Of a DNA stretch of 64,000 nucleotides, positions 1 to 11,402 are shown in pieces. The notes beneath the pieces are model-generated. The model saw only the letters and a program-made list of their open reading frames with translations. It was not told the origin of the DNA and did no database searches. Within the stretch, counting starts at the first letter, position 1, and the number at the start of each line of letters is the position of its first letter. Location of the stretch: contig NC_085857.1 in the NCBI RefSeq assembly GCF_034702125.1, positions 55,930,714-55,994,713 on the forward strand. The letters run 5' to 3'. A program made the translations under genes and the position numbers. This stretch comes from Engraulis encrasicolus. Its lineage: Eukaryota; Chordata; Actinopteri; Clupeiformes; Engraulidae.

Positions 1-49
1 GTGCAGAATATCCTCATTAACCCATTTTGCCCGGGACACGCACATATTT

Positions 50-330
50 AAGCGGGCTTGCGGAGCAAGGACCATGCAGAGCATGGCCCTTGCAGAGCAA
101 GGCCCGTTTATAGTAATCTCTAAGTCCTGTTTTATTATTTATTATTAAGCGGGCTTGCGGAGCAAGGACCATGCAGAGCATGGCCCTTGCAGAGCAAGGC
201 CCGTTTATAGTAATCTCTAAGTCCTGTTTTATTATTAAGCGGGCTTGCGGAGCAAGGACCATGCAGAGCATGGCCCTTGCAGAGCAAGGCCCGTTTATAG
301 TAATCTCTAAGTCCTGTTTTATTATTATTA
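50..330. repeat. Three tandem ~90-97-bp units, each able to fold as a cloverleaf
   Basis: Units begin at 50, 147 and 237. In each, a 54-nt core (53-106, 150-203, 240-293) holds three consecutive perfect hairpins with 3-nt loops: CTTGC-GGA-GCAAG, CCATGC-AGA-GCATGG and CCTTGC-AGA-GCAAGG. They are closed by an outer CGGG/CCCG stem, giving a four-way junction like a small cloverleaf. A T/A-rich spacer separates the cores. There is no A-box/B-box pair and no coding content. The cores look identical by eye, so the array is recent or homogenised. Function unknown. Confidence 0.88.
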
Positions 331-1159
331 TTATCGTTCTTGTGCAGGGGGACAGCAAAAATAGAAAATGGATCTCCTCCTAGGCCTTTCGAGATAGAGA
401 CACCGTTCAAACACTAAAACGACCGGCTCGGCTTGGAGATCGCGTCTCGTTATAGGCTTCTCCGTGTCTCTTGTCGTTTTCCCGTTTTTGGCGATTTTGT
501 TAAAGCCTGGGTCTCCATTGAAAACTATGGTGGAACCTTCATGAACCAAAGTTCCGCCACTCTAGAGATTAGAGTGTAGGAGGCTTTTTCGGTCATAAAA
601 CATCAACACTTTCACCTAGAAGTTTAGTTGACGCGTTGTTAGCGAGCTCTATGGGATGTCTCCAAATTGTGAAAGTTTCATCTCCCAACTCCCAATACTT
701 TTTAAATGGCAGGTTTGTAAAAAAAACAGGCCTGGCTCTATGGAGAATCCCATTCTTTCGAAAAGTGCATTTTTCAAGAGATCAGCGCATGTCCCACACG
801 GAGGTCCATTTGTGCCTGAACCCTTTCACCTATAAACTTAATTCAAAGACTGTTAGAGAGATCACAAGCATGACTCCGATCTGTGAAAAGGACACGTGCC
901 AACTCCTTTTAGTTTTTTTACAACGATGTTGTAAAGACAAAAAACTCATTCTCATTTTCTCCCCTGTTAAAGGCTCAATACTAACTGTCTTTCAGTCAAT
1001 CACAACAGGTGCAGCCAGTGAAGTGTTCCATTTCAACTGTCACTGTCTCAAGATTCTATTCTTAACGAGCAGGTGCGAGCAAGCATTCTAGAAGTCTATT
1101 GTTGAGGCTCTGCAATGCAATGTAATATAGTCTTGCTGGACTATGCATGACAATTAGCT

Positions 1160-1233
1160 GCTTGGCTTAGTGGTAATGCATGCCGCAGCATTAGAGATAT
1201 GTAGGTTTAGGGTTCAAATCCCATCCAAAGCCA
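1160..1233 (+). repeat. tRNA-derived head (SINE-like) with A and B boxes
   Basis: A 74-nt stretch has an A-box-like TGGCTTAGTGG (1163-1173) and a B-box-like GGTTCAAATCC (1211-1221), ending in AAAGCCA. D-arm and T-arm pairing can be drawn, but the acceptor stem has mismatches, so I read it as a tRNA-derived repeat head rather than a working tRNA. The units downstream keep only the T-arm half. It is repeated at 4182-4253. Confidence 0.6.
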
Positions 1234-1735
1234 TGTTGATTTTCTAAATTATATCATATGCAGCGTTCCTTGGCCGACTTAAAATGCCATGTATATCATT
1301 TAGTATGGATGGCAAATGTGCTGAATTACAGATATTGAGGTTGGGGGTTCGAAACCCAGTCAAAGCCATGTTGATTTTCAAAATTATATCATATGCAGTG
1401 TTCCTTGGCCAACTTAAAATGCCATGTATGTCATTTAGTATGAATGGAAAATGTGCTGAATTAGGGATATGGGGGTTGGAGGTTCGAACCCCAGTCGAAG
1501 CCATGTTGATTTTCAAAATGATATCATATGCAGTGTTCCTTAGCCAACTTCAAATATCATGTATTGTATGTCATTTAATATCAATGGCAAAGGGGTTGGA
1601 TTACAGATATGGAGGTTGTGAGTTCGAATCCCGCTCGAAGCCATGTTGATTTTCAAAATTATATCATATGCAGTGTTCCTTAGCCAACTTAAAATACCAT
1701 GTATGTCATTTAGTATATCCCCAAAACGCAGAGCT
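1234..1735. repeat. 135-bp tandem array carrying tRNA T-arm halves (copy A)
   Basis: The word GCCATGTTGATTTT recurs at 1230, 1365, 1500 and 1640, giving periods of 135, 135 and 140 bp. Each unit ends in a T-arm-like stretch such as GGGGGTTCGAAACCC and includes ATATCATATGCAG and CCAACTT words. Copy B of the duplication has five start points rather than four, which indicates unequal crossing-over or slippage. Confidence 0.85.
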
Positions 1736-2583
1736 ACAACACTTTCAAGATGGCTGAATCCAAGATGGCTGAATTGTTTGGCCCATAACTTCTGACTGGG
1801 TGGTGGAGATGGAGTTTTTCCAAGATTTCTTTTAGCTTTGTTTTCTCAATAGTACTTTGTTTCATCTCTGCCCCCAAAGGCAAGCCCGCTTCCAGCATTT
1901 TCTGTGAGAATGCATTTCTAGTTTATTATTATCGTTCTTGTGCAGGGCAGCAGTAAAATAGAAAATGGATCTCCTCCTAGGCCTTTCGAGATAGAGACAC
2001 CGTTCAAACACTAAAACGACCGGCTCGGCTTGGAGATCGCGTACAGTTATAGGCTTCTCCATGTCTCTTGTCGTTTTCCCGTTTTTGGCGATTTTGTGAA
2101 AGCCTGGGTCTCCATTGAAAACTATGGTGGAACCTTCATGAACCAAAGTTCCGCCACTCTAGAGATTAGAGTGTAGGAGGCTTTTTCGGTCATAAAACAT
2201 CAACACTTTCACCTAGAAGTTTAGTTGACGCGTTGTTAGCGAGCTCTATGGGATGTCTCCAAATTGTGAAAGTTTCATCTCCCAACTCCCAATACTTTTT
2301 AAATGGCAGGTTTGTGTAAAAAAAACAGGCCTGGCTCTATGGAGAATCCCATTCTTTCGAAAAGTGCATTTTTCAAGAGATCAGCGCATGTCCCACACGG
2401 AGGTCCATTTGTGCCTGAACCCTTTCACCTATAAACTTCATTCAAAGACTGTTAGAGAGATCACAAGCATGACTCCGATCTGTGAAAAGGACACGTGCCA
2501 ACTCCTTTTAGTTTTTTTACAACGATGTTGTAAAGACAAAAAACTCATTCTCATCCTCTCCCCTGTCTAGAGCTCAATACTAA

Positions 2584-4004
2584 AGGCCAGTTCACACCAA
2601 AGATTCGCGACGAGACGAGCTGCAACGTTCTAAAAACCAGCAACTGTCTGCAACATGCTGTTCTACTCCAGGCGTTCAGACCACTGCAACTGCAGCTGCA
2701 ACTGCGACTACGTTCCTATAACAACGGTAGCCGGTCAATGGTAGTATTATGGGATGGTCAGGACCAGGCTACGTGCGCGCACCCATCTGAGTTGTTTTAC
2801 AAAAGCAAATAGATGCGCTGTTGCGATCAAATTAAATAAACTATTGTAGGTAGCCCTATATTTAGGCTACATTATGCCTATATAGCCGTGCATTTTGCGC
2901 AAAAAAATTATGGAGCCCATTGAACGTGGGTTTTACTTGGCATACTTTCGTGAGAAAATGCAAAGTTTCAGTTTCTCTGATATATTTCTGAAAGCACCGT
3001 GGACGACTACCTACCCTCCTGCTTGCTTTCTGTGATAGCCTACCACGACGAGAAGTCGCGGACAACTTAATGGATTAGATTTAAAGTTCCTTTGTGCGGT
3101 GTGATGCTTTTTGTACGACAGATGGTCTCGTCCGTGATAGGCTACCTTTGTGCAGGCAGATGAACAGTAAGCTCATTGAGTGGCTTGATTTGTTACCAAA
3201 ACGTTAAGAGATGAAGGCATGGCCAGATCTTATTTTTGGAAGGTGGCTGTTTGCTCCATAAAGGGAGCGCGTAAAATGACAAACCGCGGGCGCTGGTGGT
3301 CATGGCACCAGGGGATGCAGGTAGTCTGACATTCCACCTGTTTGTTAGCAGATGCAAACGAAAATAGCCAGCTCATCTAAATAGGTTAGCTTCATTGGCC
3401 TTCTCTGATAGCCTACAATGTTCAGTTTTTGAAATGAATGACAGGTTCACAATATTTGCGCACGACACAATCTCACGCAATATAGGCCTACACATGTGTT
3501 TCTAACCCCACCCCGCATTGGTTTACACCAACGCTAATGTTTAGACGGCCAATGTTTAGATTTTTTTTTTAAATATATTATTATTATTTGTATTTCTGTC
3601 TTCAATTAGTCCTAGCCTCGTCTTGACCTTGCAAATGTCCAGTGGGCAAACCGGCTGTTTCTCAGCTGTTACGTTGATTGACAGCAAATGTCTTACGCTA
3701 TTAAAATAACCTGAATGGAGGCATTGATCGGGCGTTCTCGTATAAACGGCCCCTAAGAAAATAAAATGAAAAGTAGGCCTACATGCTAAACTGCCAGAAG
3801 ACGTGTCATCTAGGCAGGTGAGGGGACGTCACAGTGGCTTGTGTTCTAAAACCTTGCGACTGCGATTTGACATGATTAATCTTTTGAAACTGCTTGCAAC
3901 AGCTCGCAACTCCGTGCGACGATTGATTCACACCACTGCAACTCGTCGCTGCAACTCCCTGCAACCGTCCCGTCTCGTCGCGAATCTTTGATGTGAACTG
4001 GCCT
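2584..4004. mobile_element. Non-autonomous PIF/Harbinger-like transposon, 1.42 kb
   Basis: Ends are inverted repeats beginning AGGCCAGTTCACACCAAAG on the left and, read on the other strand, AGGCCAGTTCACATCAAAG; the match continues for about 34 bp with one mismatch. A TAA lies on each side (2581-2583 and 4005-4007), and the uninterrupted paralogue at 982-984 has a single TAA. A 3-bp TWA duplication is typical of PIF/Harbinger. Subterminal GCAACTGC-type words recur at both ends. No transposase-like reading frame was found inside. Confidence 0.85.
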
Positions 4005-4181
4005 TAACTGTCTTTCAGTCAATCACAACAGGTGCAGCCAATGAAGTGTTCCATTTCAACTGTCACTGTCTCAAGATTCTATTCTTAACGAGCAGGTGCG
4101 AGCAAGCATTCTAGAAGTCTATTGTTCAGCTCTGCAATGCAATGTAATATAGTCTTGCTGGACTATGCATGACAATTAGCT

Positions 4182-4253
4182 GCTTGGCTTAGTGGTAATG
4201 CATGCCGCTGCATTAGAGATGGAGACTGAGGGTTCAAATCCCACCCGAAGCCA
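4182..4253 (+). repeat. tRNA-derived head, copy B
   Basis: Counterpart of 1160-1233, with the same A-box-like word and GGTTCAAATCC B box at 4231-4241. It differs mainly in the anticodon-arm region and again lacks a fully paired acceptor stem. Confidence 0.6.
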
Positions 4254-4870
4254 TGTTGATTTTCTAAATTATATCATATGCAGCGTTCCTTGGCCGACTT
4301 AAAATGCCATGTATATCATTTAGTATGGATGGCAAATGTGCTGAATTACAGATATTGAGGTTGGGGGTTCGAAACCCAGTCAAAGCCATGTTGATTTTCT
4401 AAATTATATCATATGCAGTGTTCCTTGGCCAACTTAAAATGCCATGTATGTCATTTAGTATGCATGGCAAATGTGCTGGATTATAGATATGGAGGTTGGG
4501 GGTTCGAATCCCAGTCAAAGCCATGTTGATTTTCAAAATTATATCATATGCAGTGTTCCTTGGCCAACTTAAAATGCCATGTATGTCATTTAGTATGAAT
4601 GGCAAATGTGCTGAATTAGGGATATGGGGGTTGGAGGTTCGAACCCCAGTCGAAGCCATGTTGATTTTCAAAATGATATCATATGCAGTGTTCCTTAGCC
4701 AACTTCAAATATCATGTATTGTATGTCATTTAATATCAATGGCAAAGGGGTTGGATTACAGATATGGAGGTTGTGAGTTCTAATCCCGCTCGAAGCCATG
4801 TTGATTTTCAAAATTTTATCATATGCAGTGTTCCTTAGCCAACTTAAAATACCATGTATGTCATTTAGTA
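4254..4870. repeat. 135-bp tandem array, copy B (five start points)
   Basis: GCCATGTTGATTTT starts occur at 4250, 4385, 4520, 4655 and 4795. One more 135-bp unit is present than in copy A; the extra start is near 4520. Confidence 0.85.
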
Positions 4871-5074
4871 TATCCCCAAAACGCAGCGCTACAACACTTT
4901 CAAGATGGCTGAATCCAAGATGGCTGAATTGTTTGGCCCATAACTTCTGACTGGGTGGATGGAGTTTTTCCAAGATTTCTTTTAGCTTTGTTTTCTCAAT
5001 AGTACTTTGTTTCATCTCTGCCCCAAAAGGCAAGCCCGCTTCCAGCATTTTCTGTGAGAATGCATTTCTAGTTT

Positions 5075-6060
5075 GTTTTATTTTACCTTTTGGCACCGGG
5101 AGTGACGTTCATGCGTTTTCAACATTGCAGGCATTTTTTAATTATTTTTATATTGTCTAAGTGCCTAAAATACACATTGGGGAGGTAAAAAGGGGTGTGC
5201 GCGTCATGTGATTAACAAAATATCTCCTGCTTGGTTTAAATACATAGCCTACAGAAAAACCATCCGAGCCTTTTTGTCAGAGCCGTTGTTCTCTGTCTGG
5301 GAATTAGCTCTTTCTTGTTAGCATTTAACGCCATGACGGTTCCCACGAGTAGGTCGAAATAAATGGTGCCCAGTCTCGAATAAGGTGTGAGTGAAAACAC
5401 GCGATAAGGGAAGCCCTGCATTCTATGGAGGATCTTAAAAAAAGACTGTAGGGATGACAGGGTTGATCATTTGGTGTCAAACGCCAACATGAATATGATG
5501 TTGCTATCACCATGCTAAAGTGGGAAAGCAGACTACAGGAAGGAGGTTTCACTCTGGAGATACGAAATTTCACTGGCCAAATAGCCTAGGTTTAGTAGTT
5601 AACTTTCAAAACTTACCATCGAGCTGAAGTTTGCTTATGCGACTAGACATAACAGCAGGAAGTCCTATAGCTCAGGCAAGATGAGAGATGTAGTTCTAAA
5701 AAAAATCCCTTTTAGTTGGGCGTAAGCAACAATGCTCAATTGTCATTATGTTTCGTTTGGTAACCACCATGTGATTCATTGTGCTGTACCTGTCGCTAAT
5801 CGGGAGAGTAGGCAATTTGTTTGGGAAGGGTGTACAAAATGGACACATTTAGGTTATTTATTGAAAAAAGTTATTATGAGATTTTGCTGTACATGAAATG
5901 TATCCCTGATTATACAATAACTCACACATACAGATAAAACAATGACATTTCTTACATACCTCATCATCGTACAACTGATCAGACTTATTTCAGACTCTAA
6001 AAGAATTAAAAGACAACAGCATTAGGTTACACGAGTTACACAGAAGGAGATTAGCCATCT

Positions 6061-6062
<2 letters not shown>
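5075..6062. other. Unannotated intergenic sequence
   Basis: No recognisable gene, RNA or repeat was seen. Open stretches on the minus strand at 5236-5573 are short, overlap each other in different frames and resemble nothing I know. Confidence 0.5.

Positions 6063-6147
<85 letters not shown>
6063..6147. repeat. (TG)n microsatellite
   Basis: An uninterrupted TG dinucleotide run of about 42 units. Confidence 0.98.
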
Positions 6148-6150
<3 letters not shown>

Positions 6151-6471
6151 GAAAAAGAAACATCACTGGTTATGCTTTAAATAGGCTTTTACAATAAAAT
6201 TTGTCTATACTGCAATCAAAACCTTGTGGAATTAGTGACAATCATTTGAGAATGTGAGAACAAGCTAATATTTTCCCAACAAAGGTGAAGGTTTTGGTTC
6301 AGCAAGCGGCTGGTGTTCAAACTGATTAACTGCACGTTATACTAAGCCAGCCTAGTGAATACGCTGAGATGAGTGCATGGTCAATATGTAGTGAATAGGC
6401 TGAGATGATACTAACATGATTAGAACTAAATGACAGTTACAGTACATATAACAGAAGTTCAGGTGGGGTGT

Positions 6472-7046
6472 GGCCGAATCGCATTTCTAATTTCTACCCC
6501 TACGCCTTCCCCTTGCCCCTCGTCCCTCGTCCCTTCCAACGGAGCAGTAAGGCATATTGAAAACCAAACCCCTATGAATTGAGACACCTCTTCAACAATC
6601 ACTGAATGACACTCATAGCATTCAAAAACCAGCCTCTCTATGGTTACTTGTAATTACTTGGGTAATTTAAAAAAGGACAATGGTGTTGCGCGACCATCGC
6701 AAAACCTTCATGACTTCCACGCATTGTAGACGTTAACAGACAATTACACATTGGGACATCTGAGTGCAATTACCACTGTACTTATTACCACTGTAAAAAC
6801 TTCAATTACGGCGAAAATACTTATATTTGTGTGCTGTTGTGGATGCTGCCAATTTTCAAAGGCATTCGCAATGCATATGGGGAAATCTATCGTAGCCCTC
6901 CCTTTGAAGTGTGCCCGTGCATAATCTCCGTTTCAAGGGGTAGAGAGCCCTTCCCCTCTGTTTTAACGTGAATTGGGATGCCACTACCCCTACACGTGAA
7001 CGCGCAAAACAAGGTGTAGGGCTAAGGGGAGAAATGGGATTCAGCC
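6472..7046. mobile_element. Inverted-repeat MITE-like element, ~575 bp
   Basis: Left end GGCCGAATCGCATTTCT and right end AGAAATGGGATTCAGCC are imperfect inverted complements. Both are followed inward by CCCCTA/TAGGGG-rich stretches that also pair. No coding sequence and no clear target-site duplication, so the superfamily is open. Confidence 0.6.
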
Positions 7047-7070
7047 TAAATTTGTTGTGCCCCTTTAATN

Positions 7071-7761
7071 CCCGCCTCTCTAAGCTACTTATTTCCTTGG
7101 CTTACCTGCCAGTGTGAACTCGTTTCCTTGCTAACAATTATAGGCCTACTTGCCTTCCATCTCCTCCTCATTCGCCTCTTTCTTTCGCATTGTAAGTATT
7201 AGTTGTTTCCTGCTGCCAACACTGTTCTATTTGTCTGATTCTTAACTTAATTTTCCTTCCAGATTCAAGATTCCTGCCGCTCAGTGACAGTTCTGGAGCC
7301 GGAAACCGAACCTTGTCCAATTTGCTCTTATCCGTCCTGCCATGCAGGCAGTCTCCACTCAGACCACCAGATCACATAAACTAGTCAACTGCACTATGCA
7401 TACATTATTCCAATTAATTTAGGATGGTTAACTGATTAGATCAATGTCTGACGTTCCCTTAAGCATTAAACTTCTGTTCTGTTCTTTTCTGTTCTGCAAC
7501 TATGACAATTGTCTAAGATTTGCACGTATATTGTATTCTTCACTAAATAATAAAACTTACCACTCCAACATGCTTCCATTCCAATCTCTGCTCCTCCAAA
7601 ATATCTTCCGAAAATGAGTCTGTCAGTTGCATTATTGAAGTAGTTCAGTGGGTTTGATGTTTTGACATTTCTGTGTACTTTTGTTGGCAGTCTGAACTAA
7701 ACAAATCAACCTCCTGTCTGACAAACACCATATTTAATGTAATATAATGTATGTTGACAGC
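7071..7761. other. Unannotated; possible spliced transcript fragment on +
   Basis: Follows an undetermined base (N) at 7070. A donor-like GTAAGTATT after GCATT near 7190 and a pyrimidine-rich acceptor CTTCCAG near 7260 are compatible with a small intron. ATTAAA and AATAAA words follow near 7465 and 7546. No protein recognised. This is weak evidence for a non-coding transcript. Confidence 0.2.
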
Positions 7762-8011
7762 TTTTGTAAGAATTCTGACTCTTAAATCAGGACATTGTCA
7801 GCAAACCAATCATAGTCAGGACGGATTATTTCTTTATAGACTTCGAAAACGCAAAATTATGCTTTGAACCATTTCTGATGTTCTCCAGATCAGAAATAAA
7901 CCTGTTCTGAGTACTCACACATACAGATCTGCATGAACGCGATCAGCTTTTGTACTGTATCATCGTAACAGTAATAATACATTTACATCCTTTCTAAATA
8001 ATTAATACATA

Positions 8012-8797
8012 TACAGTACAGGCCAAAAGTGTGGACTCACCTTCTCATTTAATTAATTCTCTTTATTTTTGTGGCTATTTACAGAACTTAGTACATTTTC
8101 AGGGAGGGCATCAAAACTGTGAATGAACACATGTATAATTTTGTGCGTAACAAAAAAAATGAAAATATATATAAAAAATAAAAACAATTATTTAAAAAAT
8201 ATCAAAAAAATGCCAAACAGTTGAGTCAATTTTAATTGATACAAGCAATACAAGAGAGATTTTCTTGATCTGATAATGGGTCACTTGGTCAGCATAGCTG
8301 GTTATCTAGGTGAAACAGTGATACAAAAAGTAAAAGTGAAAAACCCTGCCACAGATTCCCTCCAACACAGGTTTGACCTCTCCAAGTAACTGGCTATGAC
8401 TCAATATCAGATCAAGAAAATGTCTGTAAAATGCTTGTATTGGCAAGTGTTAAGGTCTCAAAATTCTAGTTCTACAATTCTAGTGAGTTATTGGAGGACT
8501 TAAATGTTCAATTAGGATTGACATGACTGACTGGGAATTTTTATTTGAAAATAGACAAAAAAAATAAGCTTATTGAAATGTGTGGGGCCATCAGTTGTGC
8601 TGTGTTGACGTCAGGTGGATAGACAGCTGACATTGCTGTTGGACAACAGCTAGAATGATATTTTTTGGTAAGCACGTAATTCTCCATGTGTTCAAGCACA
8701 GTTTTGATGCCCTGCATGAAATACACAATGAAAATCCATGAAAATAAAGATAATGCATAAATGAGAAGGTGAGTCCACACTTTTGGCCTGTACCGTA
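8012..8797. mobile_element. Non-autonomous Tc1/mariner-like element, copy A
   Basis: Terminal inverted repeats begin TACAGTACAGGCCAAAAGTG and end in the complement CTTTTGGCCTGTACCGTA, flanked by TA. The CAGTACAGGCCAAAAG terminus is a common form of Tc1-type ends in vertebrates. The 786-bp interior shows internal partial inverted similarity (CCATGTGTTCAAGCACAG against its counterpart near the left end) but no transposase. Confidence 0.8.
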
Positions 8798-9307
8798 TAT
8801 ATGTATGAAATTTAATATTACATATTCAACAACTTTCTGCTATTTTTGTATCTGTGTATTTGTCTGCCCGTGTGTATTTTTGTTGACTATTGGACATGTC
8901 TTCAGACAAACATCATACACTGTTCTTTTCATTTTGTGTCTTGCAACAGCTCTTAGTGTGTGTAGTTGGACAGTAATTTTCCACCTGTTGCAGAATTGTT
9001 TTGTTCTGACCTGAGTGATGCTTTGGCGCCCTCCTTAGTCGATGTGACTGTCAATGGCACTATGAAGTGATGACGCACTGAAACAGGAATGTGAGATTAA
9101 AGTCTCCATTCTCCCTCATAGACAAATAGATCAAATGAACTCATCAAGTTCAGCATACAGTACATACAGACATTAAATAGATCAAACACCTTTCATATAT
9201 AAACATTGTATTACATTGCATTGCATGGCATTCCTATCCAAAGTGACTTACACCTATTTACAGGCTATTGTTTACACGGTCCCTGGAGCAATGTAAGGAA
9301 TGAAAAT

Positions 9308-9592
9308 TAGGGATGCAAACGATTAATCGATTAATCGACAATTCAACTGACAAGAGACCCAGGTGAAATGGGCATGTGAAGAGTGTGTGTGTAGAGGGGT
9401 GTGAATAGTGGGAATATTTAAATCACCTTTGGATTAAAGAATTGAAATAGAATTAATTTAAATGTGGTATTTTCTCTAAATTTTTAATTAAAATGTTTAG
9501 ATTTAGTAGCTTTTTGCGAGAAACATTGAGATTTCGAGGGGAAAACCCTATCAACAAATGATTAATGAATTAATCGATAATTTGCACCCCTA
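9308..9592. mobile_element. hAT-like MITE, 285 bp, copy A
   Basis: Ends TAGGGATGCAAACGATTAAT and the inverse TTTGCACCCCTA, with ATTAATCGATTAATC words inside each end. Flanks ATGAAAAT (9300-9307) and ATGCAAAT (9593-9600) are an 8-bp duplication with one mismatch, as expected for hAT. No coding sequence. Confidence 0.75.
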
Positions 9593-10777
9593 ATGCAAAT
9601 ATTGTAATACTGTACCTAATAGTGATAACAGTAATTGAATGATGTTCAGAGTGTCCTTAAAGTGTCTTGCAGTATTCCATGTAGATTATAGTGATCTAGA
9701 ATGGGAAGCCAAAGAAGGTCACATGCAAATCACACATCCAAATTCACATGCATGCATAGTGTGTATTTCCATCTGCTTGTGGCCTCTCGCTTCGCTGACG
9801 GCCCACCTCTGTGGAGAAAACAAAGTTGCCCCCAGGCTAGGTACAAATTCTGGGGGACTTTTCCTCATTCAACAACCCGATAACATTTGAATTGCACTCC
9901 TGCGAGATATTGAAATAAACTTCTGTCATCATTGAGGTCTTGCCACAAGCACAAGGGAGGACAGCAGTCAGGATAATGGAAATAATTCAAATCCTCTCTT
10001 TATAAATAGTATATTATGACTATTTCAGAATTGTTTTGTCCTCACCTGAGTGATGCTTTGATTGCAAATTTAGTTGTTGTCGCTGTTAATGAGCACTCGT
10101 TTATTATTTAGTAAATATATATTCATGAACAGAGCAGCTGTGGGAATAGGCACCACAGTTGCAATGGGCAGTATATTTGCAATACCTACTCTACAATCTG
10201 GTGTGGTATTTGATTTTGTTTTGTTGTGAACATCTAGTGAATTATTGTGGAATGTTTGATTGTGGCAAAGCAATGGTACTACAGAATGAGTGGTAAAACA
10301 GTATTGCTTCTTAGTGCGCACATTTCACCTGTACATGGTGGCACATGCTCATATCAGCCATATACAGGGGTTGTACAAAATATTTGAGATACGCGTCATT
10401 TTATAGTGTGGGAAGTTTCATGGCTCAAGTGGACCAGCCAATCTTCATTAACTCATTCAGTGCCAGCCATTTTCAAATTCAGACTGGGGGGTTGCCAGGC
10501 TTTTTTCAACATTTGAGTGTTTTTTTCATGAGCCAGAAAAATTTGTTCTCAAGCTGCCTGAACATTTATGTCAGAGATGGAACAGGAGTGCTACAATCTA
10601 TCAACTTGAACATGAAAGATTTCCACATTTCAGCTATTTTGTAACATTCTTGTCCATGGAGGCTAGTACTGCATGCAATCCAGTCAGGGCTGGACTAACA
10701 GTATGGCATACCGGGCATTTTCCCGGTGTGCCGACGCCTCTCGAGAGCCGATGCCCCTCTTTAAAAAAAATAAAAAA

Positions 10778-11054
10778 ATATTCTAATCGGTATATTATGT
10801 GGCAATAATTCTTTATCTGTAACAAATATTCTGGTTCGAAATGCCACCCCTTAGAACCGCCCTGGCCGAGGGTCGGCAAAATGACATCGTGGGCCGCCGG
10901 TCTCTTTCGTTTTTTTTTTAACGAAAGAGACCGGCGGCCCACGATGTCATTTTGCCGACCCTCGGCCAGGGCGGTTCTAAGGGGTGGCATTTCGAACCAG
11001 AATATTTGTTACAGATAAAGAATTATTGCCACAATAATATACCGATTAGAATAT
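10778..11054. repeat. Long near-perfect palindrome, ~134-bp arms, found only in copy A
   Basis: Arms 10778-10911 and 10920-11054 are inverted complements with about one indel (near the CCACATAAT/CCACAATAAT site) around an ~8-nt T-rich loop. In copy B (21845-21990) only the right arm exists, preceded by an A/T-rich stretch. The palindrome therefore formed in copy A after the tandem duplication, or collapsed in copy B. Confidence 0.93.
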
Positions 11055-11402
11055 ATAGCAGTCCTTGGTGATGAAATAAATAATTGCAATATAAATAAAA
11101 AATACTATACTCACTCATTAGACAGTTGACCATTAGGGCCACTTGGTATAGGATGTTTTTTTTTTTCAATTGATTCTTGGTACATAAAAGAAGGCTTCCA
11201 AGACATCCTGGTACAGCATGTGGGGAAACCTCTCTGTCTGGGTGAAACACTCGGCGCTCTGTGACCCATCTCGACACCTTTAGCCAACCCCGAAACTGGA
11301 TCCCCCCCCAAAACAATACATGAGCCCGCCCCCGAAACTGTAATCTGTGATATGCGACATGTGGCAATAATTCTTTATCTGTAACAAATATTCTGGTTCG
11401 AA
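10991..11402. repeat. 412-bp segment bounded by a 43-bp perfect inverted repeat, copy A
   Basis: 10991-11033 and 11360-11402 are exact inverted complements beginning TTCGAACCAGAATATTTG. They look like element ends, but I found no convincing target duplication. The left arm overlaps the copy-A palindrome, so this word occurs three times in copy A. Confidence 0.75.

Larger units (their letters stand above)
325..1922. repeat. 1.6-kb tandem segmental duplication, copy A
   Basis: This segment is repeated immediately downstream (1923-5072) with few differences. Both copies start at a (TTA)n-TCG junction followed by a GTTCTTGTGCAGGG word, and both end at GCATTTCTAGTT. Contents in order are unrecognised conserved sequence, a tRNA-like head (1160-1233) and a 135-bp tandem array. 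The open stretch at 636-1091 is disrupted in the other copy, so I do not call it a gene. Copy A is the empty-site reference for the insertion in copy B: the TAA target is at 982-984. Confidence 0.88.
1923..5072. repeat. 1.6-kb tandem segmental duplication, copy B (interrupted)
   Basis: Homologous to 325-1922 over its whole length, but enlarged to 3.15 kb by a 1.42-kb insertion with its TAA duplication (2584-4007) and one extra 135-bp array unit. The flanking sequence joins exactly where copy A is continuous. Confidence 0.88.

Noticed and set aside
50..330. CRISPR-like array
   Set aside because: Only three units with non-unique A/T spacers in a eukaryotic context.
636..1091. 151-codon plus-strand frame repeated in part at 2253-2570
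   Set aside because: Conserved only because the segment is duplicated; the second copy is shifted and truncated, and it resembles no protein I know.
1160..1233. Functional tRNA gene
   Set aside because: A and B boxes are present, but the acceptor stem has mismatches and the sequence heads a repeat array in both duplicate copies.
7070..7070. Single undetermined base (N)
   Set aside because: A base-calling ambiguity, not a biological feature; it does not affect any call.
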